A DNA stretch of 64,000 bases from Manduca sexta. Taxonomy: Eukaryota > Arthropoda > Insecta > Lepidoptera > Sphingidae. The stretch is from assembly GCF_014839805.1 (NCBI RefSeq), contig NC_051130.1, positions 2,790,001 through 2,854,000 of the forward strand. Direction: 5' to 3'. Of this stretch, positions 34,301 through 46,179 are shown piece after piece. Under the pieces are notes generated by a model that made no database searches, had not been told where the DNA came from, and saw only the letters and a program-made list of their open reading frames with translations. Position 1 is the stretch's first letter. Every line of letters starts with the position of its first letter. The position numbers were made by a program, and so were the translations under genes.

Positions 34301-35165
34301 CATACAGTACGCGGTTTTTTCCATAACAAGGTTTCATTTATGCTCTCAGTAACTTATTTTTCAAGTCATCAAAAATCCACCCTGTATACCCGTGAACACT
34401 TGAAAAGTCACCCTGTATACTCCCTACATCGTTACACCTTTACACCAATTCCCATCCAACCTTATGTTAACCTGAAGAGTCATTCATCTGAGCATCATGG
34501 ACTACTTGCATCTTACGACCCATTTACGGCATAGGGCTTCCCCTGTAGCCTACACGTAAGGACGCATTCAGGGTACCTAGTACCTACGTGACCCTGCACT
34601 ACCTACCATTGTTTACGCATAATACTCATTTATGAATATTCAGGCTAGAACTAAATATAATGAGGTTTTCCCAATACCACACATTATCCTGAATGTTTTG
34701 ACGCAGACTTTTAATTTTTTCCCCTACTCTTTATATAAATACATATTCATTTTACTTGAAAATACATACATCAGACGACTCCTGAAGAGGCGTGAGCGCA
34801 TCGAAACTTGCCAAATTAATCTACTGGAACCTTACGTGTTTAAAATAAAGGTATTTATCATTATTTCATTTTATAGTAACATTTTTTTTATTCTTTTTTT
34901 TTATTTGATAATTAATAATTGGTCCTTATATATTTGTAGCTTTAAAATGTTTTAATGTGTCTTATAAAGAAGGAAAATATTTTTAATGATTGCATTAAAA
35001 ATACTATTTGATTAAATTAGTTTTACCTGTTTTTAAATTTTAATACATTTTCGCACTAATTATATTTCCACAGTAAACGGTACGCCACAAAACTTACAAA
35101 AGGTGATAATCTACCCATCCATCTAATATATAGATTTTTTCCAGGTAATCTAGAACAAGTGCATC

Positions 35166-35236
35166 ATGAGTCCGTTGCAAGTAAGCGAAGTACATTTCTA
35201 TCCCAAAGAAAACGCAAAAACCCATAACACTAACAA
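35166..35236 (+). CDS. Tg: TG-2 coding exon 1 (residues 1-24)
   Basis: [20 protein letters not shown]. The exon begins at 35145 after CCAG; in-frame TAG at 35151-35153 fixes the start codon. Donor GTGAGT, phase 2. Confidence 0.92.
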
Positions 35237-38200
35237 GTGAGTATCATTGTTTTTATTACAAAACATTAGTTATTTTACGCTGTGTAATTTATTATTCATG
35301 AAATTATACGTATTTTATGTGCCGGTTCGGAATTTTACTCCATGACGTTCCTATTGTTTTCTGTGTAGAGCTAGATAGAGTACTAATAATGTCGAGTCAG
35401 CCCTTTCAATATGTCATTGGCATGGTTGTATAGCCGATAGCATACGCTGTACGACTACCGCTCTAAAGTCTTTGGTTCGAATACTGGATCAGGCAGTGAT
35501 ATTGGGATTTATACTTATTATTAGCCTAGCGTTAGGAATTTGTGCCCAATACGGCTACAGACTCATCCTCCATTATATTATGGGATGGAATAAACACGGT
35601 AAAAAGTTGGTGCATTAGATGCGCTTCTGCTTACCCCTTCGGGGATAAAAGGCATGAAAAATATTTGGAGAAGACTTTCAGAATCAAAGTTAAAATAAAA
35701 AAAATATATATATTCTTGTCTGAAATAAAAACTAATCTTAATTTATAATTTATGAAATATATAATTTAGTATCACCCAAAACCTATAAAAGAGAAGCCTG
35801 TAGCAATCGGGGTGTATAGACGCTTGGCCACTGCCTTACGATAATAAACATTCCTATTGAAATTCCACAAAAGACAAACTTATCAATGTTTTTTCAGGTA
35901 CGATGTAGTAAACGAAGAAGATCCAAAAACCACAATAGTCCGTCGCGGGCAGCCGTTCAAGGGCATGGTGCGTTTCAACCGGCCCTATGACGAAACCAAG
36001 GACTTGGTACAGCTTGTGTTCTCTCTTGGTAAGTAGTATCATGCTCCATCTGATTGTATTTTATTTATTTACTAGCGACCCGCCCCGGCTTCGCACGGGT
36101 GCAATATTTCTCCACCATTTAATGGATGTTATTATACATATAAACCTTCCTCTTGAATCACTCTATCTATTAAAAAAAACCGCATCAAAATCCGTTGCGT
36201 AGTTTTAATGATTTAAGCACACGTAGGGACAGAGAAAGCGACTTTGTTTTATGCTATGTAGTGATAATCCTTCTTCTTCTGCTTGGCCTCTCTTCTCCTT
36301 CTCTGGCCTAGGCGCCAGGATTCGCCTTTCTACTGAAATACTTCTATTTCTCCTGGTGTTTTGCGTCTTGCTCAGCGAGACCATTTAACTCTCATATCTC
36401 CCCGGAGAACGTCAAGCCATCGCTTCCTGGGCCATCCGCGGGGAAATACACCTGTTATTTTAAAAAAAATATATACAATTCTAATGTTATAGCTAAGCCT
36501 AAGTTAATCAGTAAAAGCCTTTTTGAGCATATTCCGCAATTTCATAAACTTCAGCTGCATTTATCAGAATCTTTATAATGGAGTACAATAAAACAAATAG
36601 ATCTAAAAATAACACTGCACTTATTAGGTATTTGTCTTTAAATAAATTATAATTATATTATTATGAAATTGAATACTAAATGCCGATTGATTAAACCACA
36701 TGGAAACCATTGTTTGAAAAATTTAAACATCACGCAGACGCAACATTACAAATAGGACAGATATCTTTACCAAGATTGTATAGAGGATTGGAGACAAACT
36801 CTTGAAATTGTTACTTTTTTTAGGTAAAAGAGTACACATGGAAACCCAAGGAACCATGTACATTCGCCCCGACGCTGTGCAGGACAAACACACGTGGACA
36901 GCCAAACTGACAGCATCCAAGGAGAATACTCTTTCCTTTGAAGTAAGCAACTTCTATTATTGTCCTTTATCAAGTCGTCCAAGACGTTTTCTTTGGAGGA
37001 GCAATGTTGCTCATAACTTACATAAACAGTATCATTCAGACATGTTCAGAATTTCTATGCACGAGTTAGGTTTACTTTTTCTTCTTTTAAAAATGGCTCC
37101 AACGTTTCATCAGTGATTTTGCCAATGTCGACTAGATAGGAGGTAAATATTAACATAAGTTTATTATAATAACTTTCGACCCAAATTGAACTAAAAAAAT
37201 TATTAAACCAAAGAGCTTCTTAGATTTTGTAAAGTCTGAGAGCTTATCATAGAGTTTACAAACCACAGGAGTTTTCACAACAATAAGACTAAATGGAAAT
37301 ACATAACTATGTACGCGACATGCTATTAAACAGATTTAGACATTTAATTTTAAGTCAGGGGTTCCTAAAGTTGTATCACCCCACGCCACCCTAAAGCCTA
37401 AAATAGAAATGCCCCTTTTTAATGAAATCTAGTATGCTAATATAATGAAAATGCGTATCTTTGTTTGTATCGCATTGATGCTTTAACTATTTTACAAATC
37501 GTTTTTAAGCTATAGAAAATGACATATGATCCTTACAACTAGAAAAAGTACTATTCTTGAGTGATAGAAATTGACAAAATCGGTTAAGGCTCCGCTCTAC
37601 ATATTGTCACACGTCCCAAACGGGGCGTGCCCCCCAGTTTCAAAAACAAAGAATAATAAACATATAATAATAATAATATCAGCCCTGTATTATATACTTG
37701 CCCACTGCTGAACACGGGCCTCCTCTACTACTGAGAGAGATTAGGCCTTAGTCCACCACGCTGGCCTAGTGCGGATTGGTAGACTTCACACACCTTTGAA
37801 ATTCCTATAGCGAACTTCTCGGATGTGCAGGTTTCCTCACGATGTTTTCCTTCACCGTTAAAGCGAACGATAAATTCACAAAGAATACACACATGATTTT
37901 TTAGAAAAGTCAGAGGTATGTGCCCTTGGGATTTGAAACTGCGGACATTCGTCTTGGCAGACCGTTCCACACCCAACTAGGCTATCGTCGTTTTAAATAA
38001 ACATATACTTATAGGTATATCGATCAAGGGTTACCTATAGAGGGCGAGTCACAACCCGATCTAAATACTTATATTAATATCCCCATCAGAATCCTTATAG
38101 TAAAACAAAGCAATCTAAATACTGTACTTCTTAGGTATTTGTCTTTGGGTAAACATTAATGGATTTCATTCAATTATCGAACAGGAAAAATCACACCACA

Positions 38201-41200
38201 AGTGAAAAACCACAATTAATAATAAACATAATGTTTTTATTATATAATCTTACAAAATAATAATATTGTTTTCGAGACTTTCGAGGCATCAAATCTTGGA
38301 GCGGGAAAGTTTATATTAAGTTTTGTTGCCCCATCAGTGCTGTTGAATGGTATCCGGTTAATAGATAATGCCAGATTTACGGTAACTATTAAATCTAGCT
38401 AAATGAGGATATCATAACATCTTTGACCTCTCCGGAATTGGGAAATATATACAACTAGCGACCCGCCCCGGCTTCGTACGGGTGCAATGCTGACTATTTA
38501 ATGGATGTTATTATTATACATATAAACCTTCCTCTTGAATCACTCTATCTATTAAAAAAACCGGATCAAAATCCGTTGCGTAGTTTTGTAAGATTTAAGC
38601 ACACATAGGGACAGAGAAAGCGACTTTGTTTTATACTATGTAGTGATGCTACTACGTAGAGTCAAAGGGGTTGAAAACAATTATAGCTCAGCTCGAAGGG
38701 GTCAAATCGCGACGTCAGATAGTAATTTTTTCCCTTAAGGTAACCGTCGCGGTTTCACTCACGATTAATTCAGTTTCAGCCGCTGTGGTTTACCAATACA
38801 ATTAAGAAATATCCAAACAGAAATATACTTTGTACATTTTACAATTATTGTGACGTCCTTGATATCGGCGGTTGAAATGCTAATTGACATATACGACATT
38901 TTTTTTTAAAAAATACTTAACTTAATTAAAAAAAAAACATAGAAAAACGTGCTGATTTTTTAATTGTTGACGATGAGCCAGTACTCAACCGGTTAAGATT
39001 AAAGAATAGGCGTTATAAGAAAAATATTTATTTACATACGAAGAAAAATTCTCAACTGACAAGTAAGTACATAAAAACACTATAGAGGAATCGGAATTTA
39101 AATAATTAAAAAACAAAACCAAATTCACCAAAAAGTATTTGCGTCGCCAACATGTTAGAAAATGAGTGTCGCAAAAAATGTCGCTCAAGCCAATTAGCCT
39201 TCACACTTGGATAATATACCTACAATACTGAAAAAAATATATAGATTGCGCCTACGTAACATCCCTAGCTAGAAACTATATTAACATTTCTTTTAAATCA
39301 GGTAACAACTCCAGTCACTGTTCCTGTGGGAAACTGGGCACTCCAGGTAGTCACTAGACTAAAGAGCACGTCACAAAGGATGGTATACAAATACGAACAA
39401 GACCTCTACATCCTCTTCAACCCATGGAATCAAGGTGAGATTTTGAAGACATTAGAAATATATAGACTGATAGCAGTTGTCATTTTTATAAGCATTTAAC
39501 TTCGTTATTTGTTAGTCGGGTATCAAGTTTTTACTCTGAATATATGTAGCCAAATATATTGAATAGCGTCTTGGGACGTTTTTAATTAATGCATTTTTTG
39601 CCTTTCAGATGACCAGACTTACATGGAGGACAGCAAGCTCCTCAAAGAATACGTACTGCAGGACGTCGGCAAGGTGTGGCAGGGGCGCTTCAGCAAGCCC
39701 TGGGCGTTCGGCCAGTTCGATGATGTAGTCCTGCCAGCCTGCATGTACATGCTAGAAAGAGCTAATATGCCCTTCCACCAGTAAGTGATCTCGTTATTTT
39801 TTTATTTATTAATCTATACAAATTAGAACTGATTAAATAACCACGAAGACAAATGCCAATCTTACTATACTATACACAAGTGCCAATGCAACACTAAGTA
39901 GCTGGTCGCATCAGGGTTCAGGCCTCTGTTAGTACTCAAGTAGTTCTGGAAGGCATAGCTTTCGCTGATATTCTCTTCTAGTCATTGATTGTAAAATAAC
40001 ATTTTTTCTACCTATAGTCGTGGAGACCCAATCAAAATGTCCCGTATCATCTCCCGGATCGTAAATGTAAATGACGACGGCGGCGTGGTTATTGGCCGCT
40101 GGTATGGAGAATACAAAGATGGGACAGCACCTTGGGATTGGACGGGCTCCGTGGACATCCTCAGCCAGTACCTGAAGACCAAGCGCTCCGTGGCTTACGG
40201 ACAATGCTGGGTGTTTGCGTGCGTACTTAACACTGGTAAGTTATAAATGAATTTGCCAGATTAATATAGATTCATACATATAGATACTTATGTATCGGCA
40301 TATTTTCAAAGGAAAAAAATCCCGCTAAAGTTCTCCGTAACAATTACGAAAACGTAAGAAGCCAGGCCTGTTTGGTAAGAAGGCTTGCTCCATCTAATAT
40401 CGTGTAACTAAAGGGAGAATTTAATATATAGTTTTAAAAAAATAACAAAGATGTTTTGATTTTTGTAATGTTACAAATATTTAACAGTTTTAATTTTTAA
40501 CCGACTTCAAAAAAGGAGGAGGTTCTCAATTCGACTGTACGTTTTTTTGGGTGATTATTAGGCGATTACTCCGCCAATTGTGGACTGATTTTCAAGATCC
40601 TTTTTTATATTACAGTTTGCCGCGCTCTTGGTTTGCCATCTCGCGTGGTGACCAATCTTTCATCAGCTCATGACGGTGACAAGTCCTTAAGCATAGACAA
40701 TTACTTCTCGGAAGACATGAAGGAACTACCAGACATGTCGCCCGACTCCATCTGGAACTACCATGTCTGGAATGACGTTTGGATGGCGCGCCCTGACTTG
40801 CCCGCAGGTATGAATCAAAATATTATTATGTTGCCCAATTTGAAGTTAAGTATAACAATTTATTTATTCAGATTGTTGCCACCAACAGTTAAAATTTTAA
40901 AAAGTTGTATATTTGTAATAGGTAGATATTGTAACTTTGACTTTGCTGATGAACAACACCTCAGTCCCCTCCGTGACCATGAAGGCTGCAAAGTCTTCGA
41001 AACGAAGAAAACGAAAATATTAAAACCGCGATAAAATCCGGAAACATAGTTTAATTATAATTTATTTAAAAATAAACTACACCGCCTGTCTGATTTAGTG
41101 GCTATATATCTGATAATAACTTGTTAAATCAGTCAATAATTTCTACAAAATAGAAATCTATTGTGCTCCAGACCATTTATAAAGATAGAATATATTGGTA

Positions 41201-44200
41201 TGCTATTTTTTTTTTAAATCCTCAGGCTTCGGCGGGTGGCAAGCTGTAGACGCGACTCCTCAGGAGCTCTCCCAGGGCATGCACCAATGCGGGCCAGCGC
41301 CTGTGATAGCCGTCAAAAAAGGAGAAATCGGATTTAATTATGACGTAGACTTCCTATTATCAACAGTCAACGCTGACGTATTGCATTGGAGAAAGGACGA
41401 TAATGCAGAGCTGGGATACTCCGTAGTTGGTTCGGATAAGTACAAGTAAGTGAACAGTTCTTTAAAGTATTTTGTTACCATTTGTAAATTTGTAACTCTG
41501 GCCCAATGCTAGAAGAGCCAAAGGACATTTCTGTATAAATTGATTATCTAAAAAATGTACGCATAATGAAAGACATACTCAAAAAAAATACATAGGTACA
41601 TAGGTTACTTTTAGTTGTCATATGTCCTGAAGGTGTGTGCGAAAACTACTAAAAACAAAAGTTGCTCATCATCTCTGTTTTGTTTCATAGGGTCGGCCGT
41701 CAGATCCTCACTAAGAAGCCATTTGTCTTTGACCCTTATGGTGACAAAGATGTAGAGGACATCACACATCAGTACAAATACAAAGAGGGCACCAATTCAG
41801 AGCGGATAGCACTGATGAACGGTGTACGTCAATCTGAGAAGGCCAGGAGGTTTGTAATAATAATTCTCCGAAGCTTTTTTAGCATATATGTTATGTTTAC
41901 AAAGTGATTGAGCCATGCTATAGCCATATTTGTTGATAGCATAAATTAGCGAACGGTAATACCACTCTGGCACAGATATACTTTCTGCCATTTCATATAC
42001 TTAGGATATCCGGAGGTCCAACTATTCTCTTGCCTTTTCTATTCTTTTCCTTTAAACCATAAAGTATTTGTCATGCTTAAAATACTTCAAGAACCATGGA
42101 TGCGTCACTGTCAGTTGGTAGTAAAGAAAAAGACCCACTAGTACGTTTGTTGGCTCATGTTAAAAGATACGTCATGAGCCAGCTAGTTGGTACAACTAAT
42201 GCTAAATGAACACCACCTCCCACATAATTTCAGGGCAATCTTGCGTGTGTTGATTTAATAGATATTGAATGCCCACGAAGCGATGGTAACTGATGCCCGA
42301 CGAGAAAATACTCTTAATAATTCAACATTATCACTTATAATAATGCAAGTTTCTCCCAATTTCTGACACTAATACTCCGCCATCAGTCGGCACTATAAGA
42401 TATAAATCCTTACTAGGAACAGGATCTTAATATCGAAATTACAGTAAATTGCACGTTAAGTAGGAATATACTCCTAAAAACTTTCTACTGCCATCACCGT
42501 TTTTAATTAAGCTATCCGAAATCCAGTCTCTGTTAATTATAGACCATTATTATTAATCTGATCCGCAGGTATTACGACGTACTGAAGACGATGAATAATG
42601 ACGTCAAGTTCTCGCTGAGGGACATCGAGACAGTGACCATCGGCAATGACTTCAGCGTCGCTGTTGACATCGAGAACACTTCTGATAAAGTGAGAATCAT
42701 TGATTACCTACGTGTTTAAAAATGGTTTTGAAATTGAAATAGATAGATGATGCTTCACGTTAGATACAGAGGTATTATGAGTTAGAGAACTCAGAAAGAG
42801 AAATAAAATATACCAGATATTGTTTTATGCACTGCTTCATGAGGGGACATCTACAGAACACATATCAATCGACATCAATTTATTTAATTGTCCTTTAACT
42901 CCCGATTATTGTGTAGTATCGTAGAATATTGCCATTTTGAATTATTTGAGATAATTCTTGTTCGATTTTATAATAGCTGCTTTCAAATCGTCGGTAAAAT
43001 TAGAAATAACATATTAGATACACACCTATTATAATCTGTCTTTACTCTGGATTCAGGGCCACAACGTCAAGGCCTCGTTGTCAGCAATCAGCGTGTACTA
43101 CAATGGCGTAAGAGCTAATGTAGTGAAGGAAGTAGAACAAAACATCTTCGTAGGCCCGCACAAAAGTAAGCTTTAATGATTTAATTTCTTATTAGGTAAA
43201 AAATAAAAAAAAAATATGCAGAATCAATTTTTAAATTTATATGCAAATCTGCCATTGTTGTCTGCGAATATATTTTTTAAAGGAATAAACAAAGTATCAC
43301 AAAGTATACAACCCCAGTAAAAGTATTTATAACACAAATCGTAATTTGTAAAACATTACAATAAGTAAAATAATTATTGCAGAAGAAACTATGAGCGTTT
43401 CGGTGACATACGGAGAATATTTACCAAAGTTGGTAGAGCACTGTAACATGAAGATATCTGCGATGGCGATGGTTGAGGCAACCAAGCAGGCGTGGGCAGA
43501 TGCCGATGACTTCCAAATCCTCAAACCTAAAATTGACTTTAAGGTGAGAATGCACAATATATTACACTTTTCACATTTAATATAAATATTATTTTTTATA
43601 TGACAATCATAAGAAACAAAAAGCATAACCCATACAAAAACATCATTGATCGCTGCCGCGTACAAGACAGAATTATATTGTTTAAATAAGTAGATATATA
43701 AATACCGACAAGGCTTTGTGAATGATTCAATTCGTAATGTTCAGACGAAATTTTTCGTTAATAAAAATGTACATTATTGTAACAAAATAAATATACACAG
43801 AGGAAAATGTGGTTTACCACGCATTATATAGATATTAAATAAGGTATACATTCAAATGAATCAATTGAATAATGCTGTAAAATATGAATTTATTTATACC
43901 ACTTTTATTAACATTCAATTGTTTTCCGAAGCGAATAATGATTCCCTTTGTGCGTCATTACAATACCTACCGACTTTATATCTACCTAGTGAAATGTTTT
44001 AGAAAGGACTTCGTTTTAAACTGCTATGTATTGCTACAAATAAATTACTTTTTTCTTTTCTTTGTGTACGCCAAGACTAATTAACTTTTTGTCTTAGTTC
44101 AACTTAAATAAGAGAAATTTTATTTAAAAATAAATTATGCCTGATTCCAATATTTACTCGATATCTCAAGGCTATAATATGCAATCTCTTCGAAATGTAA

Positions 44201-45161
44201 TTGTAATTCTACGCTATGTCCTTCAGGTCAACAACAAACTAGTCCTGAACCAACCTTCACCAGTGGTGTTGTCCTTCAAAAACCCTCTGGACCGCCCTCT
44301 TACTGGTTGCGAATTTCGACTGACGTCATCAGGCGTCGTTGGCAGGACGATGCATCTGCCCGCTGCCAACGTGGAGGCACATGGAATGGTTCATGCTGAG
44401 CTAAAGTTAATGCCTAAAGTAAGCCCAAATCTTATATAGAATACAATACTTTCATAGTGGTGAACTGGTGGTAGGTCTCTCATATGTGGGCGTCCGCCTG
44501 GATAGGTGCCACCGCAATGTCTATTTCTACCGCCAAGCGGCAGTGTGTATAATATATCGATGGTAGTCGCTGTTGTGTTCCGGTTTGAAGGACATTGTAG
44601 CCAGTGTAATTACTGGACAAAATAAGACTTAACAACTCATGTCTCAGGATGGCGAGCGCAGTGGAATACCGCTCAATACTTAGTAATTCAAGGTGTTGGA
44701 TGGTGTTTCTACTGTTTATGGTCAGTCGTATCACTTAACACCAGACATATAGCAAGCTCGTCTCGTCATTCAAAGCAATAAAAAAATGGAACCTAGAGGC
44801 ACAAGGAAGAAATGCGTCTACTGACAAGCAGATACATCAACATTGCCTAAGAACTAGTGGCATTTTTAACTTAGGAATGGTAGTAAACCTTTGTACTCTT
44901 GGCTTTTTCATCATATAACGAGGATTTTTTGCCAGCATGTGGGCATCCAGATGCAATAGAAATGTCACACGTCGTACACGTACTCACTTATTGGAACGTT
45001 GCCGAACATGTCACTTGCATCTCCATTGTTTTCGGGACGCATGGCCTAAATGTTTTTTTTTTTTACAGAAACTGGGCAAAGTCGAGTTTGTGGCGACGTT
45101 CAAGTCGGTCCAGCTCACCGACGTTCATGGAGCTGCCAGTGTAGAAGTCTTGCCAAAATAA
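35166..45161 (+). CDS. Tg: Transglutaminase 2 (protein-glutamine gamma-glutamyltransferase), 14 coding exons
   Basis: Second transglutaminase, a tandem paralogue of the gene upstream. Coding segments: 35166-35236, 35898-36028, 36824-36942, 39302-39434, 39609-39780, 40018-40235, 40616-40807, 41226-41445, 41691-41849, 42569-42689, 43057-43165, 43383-43543, 44227-44418, 45069-45161. They sum to 2091 nt, giving 696 aa. Twelve of the 14 coding segments have the same length as in TG-1; the two differences are in-frame (exon 5 is 12 nt shorter, exon 7 is 18 nt shorter). The triad is Cys272 (YGQCWVF), His331 (WNYHVW) and Asp354 ([10 protein letters not shown]), so the enzyme should be active. RGD lies at 210-212. 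The start is firm: a TAG lies in frame 15 nt upstream within the same exon. Neither copy shows frameshifts or stops, so both look functional. Whether they differ in tissue or substrate cannot be read from sequence. Confidence 0.95.
35417..35657 (+). repeat. SINE family B, copy 4
   Basis: Diverged copy in TG-2 intron 1 (TTGGTTCGAATACTGGATCA ... CCCCTTCGGGGATAAAAGG). Confidence 0.65.
35898..36028 (+). CDS. Tg: TG-2 coding exon 2 (residues 24-68)
   Basis: [20 protein letters not shown], beta-sandwich. Donor GTAAGT, phase 1. Confidence 0.93.
36072..36264 (+). repeat. Retroelement tail family R, copy 1
   Basis: ACTAGCGACCCGCCCCGGCT ... GCTATGTAGTGAT, about 190 bp, in TG-2 intron 2. A near-identical copy lies 2.4 kb away in intron 3 (38453-38647). 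Lepidopteran non-LTR 3' ends often begin this way. Confidence 0.65.
36824..36942 (+). CDS. Tg: TG-2 coding exon 3 (residues 68-107)
   Basis: [20 protein letters not shown], beta-sandwich. Donor GTAAGC, phase 0. The intron after it holds a reversed SINE and a short retroelement tail. Confidence 0.93.
37676..37992 (-). repeat. SINE family A, copy 9
   Basis: Full length, reversed, in TG-2 intron 3; ends against GGCTATCGTCG, the complement of the tRNA-like start. Confidence 0.8.
38453..38647 (+). repeat. Retroelement tail family R, copy 2
   Basis: ACTAGCGACCCGCCCCGGCT ... ACTATGTAGTGAT; differs from copy 1 mainly by a short deletion near the start. Confidence 0.65.
39302..39434 (+). CDS. Tg: TG-2 coding exon 4 (residues 108-152)
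   Basis: [20 protein letters not shown] and [10 protein letters not shown]. Donor GTGAGA, phase 1. The following intron is only 174 nt. Confidence 0.94.
39609..39780 (+). CDS. Tg: TG-2 coding exon 5 (residues 152-209)
   Basis: [20 protein letters not shown], then the short loop [16 protein letters not shown]. 172 nt against 184 nt in TG-1. Donor GTAAGT, phase 2. Confidence 0.94.
40018..40235 (+). CDS. Tg: TG-2 coding exon 6, catalytic Cys and RGD (residues 209-282)
   Basis: [17 protein letters not shown] and [13 protein letters not shown]; Cys272 is the nucleophile, and a second cysteine five residues on (Cys277) replaces the Gly of TG-1. Donor GTAAGT, phase 1. Confidence 0.96.
40499..40560 (+). 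repeat. AACCGACTTCAAAAAAGG repeat fragment
   Basis: AACCGACTTCAAAAAAGGAG with GAGGTTCTCAATTCGACTGT following; the same block is at 54955-55010. A widespread lepidopteran repeat end, in TG-2 intron 6. Confidence 0.5.
40616..40807 (+). CDS. Tg: TG-2 coding exon 7, catalytic His (residues 282-346)
   Basis: [20 protein letters not shown] and [20 protein letters not shown] with His331. Six codons shorter than TG-1 in the loop before the histidine. Donor GTATGA, phase 1. Confidence 0.95.
40972..41056 (+). repeat. Repeat family H, copy 2
   Basis: GTGACCATGAAGGCTGCAAA then GTCTTCGAAACG and CGCGATAAAATCCGGAAACA, in TG-2 intron 7. Confidence 0.6.
41226..41445 (+). CDS. Tg: TG-2 coding exon 8, catalytic Asp (residues 346-419)
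   Basis: [20 protein letters not shown] with Asp354, then [15 protein letters not shown] and [12 protein letters not shown]. Donor GTAAGT, phase 2. Confidence 0.95.
41691..41849 (+). CDS. Tg: TG-2 coding exon 9 (residues 419-472)
   Basis: [20 protein letters not shown] and [19 protein letters not shown], the likely calcium-ligand stretch. Donor GTTTGT, phase 2, as in TG-1. Confidence 0.93.
42569..42689 (+). CDS. Tg: TG-2 coding exon 10 (residues 472-512)
   Basis: [31 protein letters not shown]; start of barrel 1. Donor GTGAGA, phase 0. Confidence 0.92.
43057..43165 (+). CDS. Tg: TG-2 coding exon 11 (residues 513-549)
   Basis: [20 protein letters not shown], then NIFVGPHK. Donor GTAAGC, phase 1. 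Confidence 0.92.
43383..43543 (+). CDS. Tg: TG-2 coding exon 12 (residues 549-602)
   Basis: [33 protein letters not shown]. Donor GTGAGA, phase 0. Confidence 0.92.
44227..44418 (+). CDS. Tg: TG-2 coding exon 13 (residues 603-666)
   Basis: [20 protein letters not shown], barrel 2. Donor GTAAGC, phase 0. A family C repeat starts 46 bp into the next intron. Confidence 0.94.
44465..44786 (+). repeat. Repeat family C, copy 4
   Basis: Full length, in the last TG-2 intron, ending in a run of A residues. Confidence 0.75.
45069..45161 (+). CDS. Tg: TG-2 coding exon 14 (residues 667-696, stop)
   Basis: [20 protein letters not shown], ending in VEVLPK and TAA at 45159-45161. Confidence 0.94.
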   Translation, partial: KLGKVEFVATFKSVQLTDVHGAASVEVLPK

Positions 45162-45399
45162 TCATGAAGATACACGGCTCGTGCAATTTTAAAACTTGCG
45201 AAATCACTTAGATAACAGGCTTAAGTATATTATCATTTAAAAAATATATAAAAACAACGTTGAAAATGTAACAATGTGCCATACTTACCTTTTAAGTTGT
45301 GTTAAAATACAATGGTAGCTTTATTTCTAGACAAAGTAAATGTTTTATCTCAAAATATTTTTGTTTATATGGATATTTTTGTAAGACTTTAAACTTTAT

Positions 45400-45405
45400 A
45401 ATAAA
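45400..45405 (+). terminator. TG-2 polyadenylation signal
   Basis: AATAAA about 240 nt downstream of the stop codon, in the AT-rich 3' flank. Confidence 0.6.
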
Positions 45406-45824
45406 TGATAAATTATTATACTTGTGTATTTTTCATTAAGCATTAGTACCTATCTTCTGTTTTCACAATGCTTTTAACGGACTGTAGCTTCAAACTGTCC
45501 ATACTAATGATACTGATCAACCAATGAAAACAGACAAGCTGCAGTTTGAGGGTGCACACTTTGACTCACCCAGTCCGTACTGCTTTACCAGGATGAAAGC
45601 TGTGAATAGTATATATCCGATCTCATCTTTTGTTAACTGCAACTCTTTGCAAGAACATGGCTCTCCATTTGAGCTTTAACTTTATTATTCATGATGCTAT
45701 ATAACAAACGGCACTCGCATTACTTCCTACTATAAAAACAACTGAATCCCTCACGCATCGAAAGCGGTTTCGTCGTCTCCGGCAGTACTTACTTGCACAG
45801 CTACCAGCACTGTGGTCCATCTAG

Positions 45825-45980
45825 AGTCACACCAAGTTACAATAACACATTGTAACTTGGTATTACAATGTGTTATTAATTAAATTAAATTAATCTTTAT
45901 TGTTGACCATTTTTAAAAACTACAATAACAAAAGTGAACGATAATAGCTGCTGTAGTTAAAACTGTAACTTGGTGTGACT
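45825..45980. repeat. Inverted-repeat element after TG-2
   Basis: 156 bp with ends AGTCACACCAAGTTACA and TGTAACTTGGTGTGACT (17 bp, perfect). An internal TAACACATTGTAACTTGGTA repeats part of the end sequence. MITE-like. Confidence 0.75.
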
Positions 45981-46018
45981 TATTGTTAATTGACATTGCG
46001 AAATATGTGTTATTTATT

Positions 46019-46179
46019 TATTGCTTTGAATGACGAGACGAGCTTGCTATTCGCCTGATGGTAAGCGATACGACCGCTCATAAACTGTAGAAACACCATC
46101 CAACACCTTGAATTACAAAGTATTATTTTGTATTCCACTGCGCTTGCCATCCTGAGGCATGAGATGTTAAGTCTTATAA
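46019..46179 (-). repeat. Repeat family C, copy 5, truncated
   Basis: Only the 3' half (tail end) is present. Confidence 0.65.

Noticed and set aside
34139..34534. 131-codon open frame
   Set aside because: Begins in a SINE-like fragment and shows no conserved motif; a chance frame.
43327..43665. 112-codon frame on the - strand
   Set aside because: It is the antisense shadow of TG-2 exon 12.
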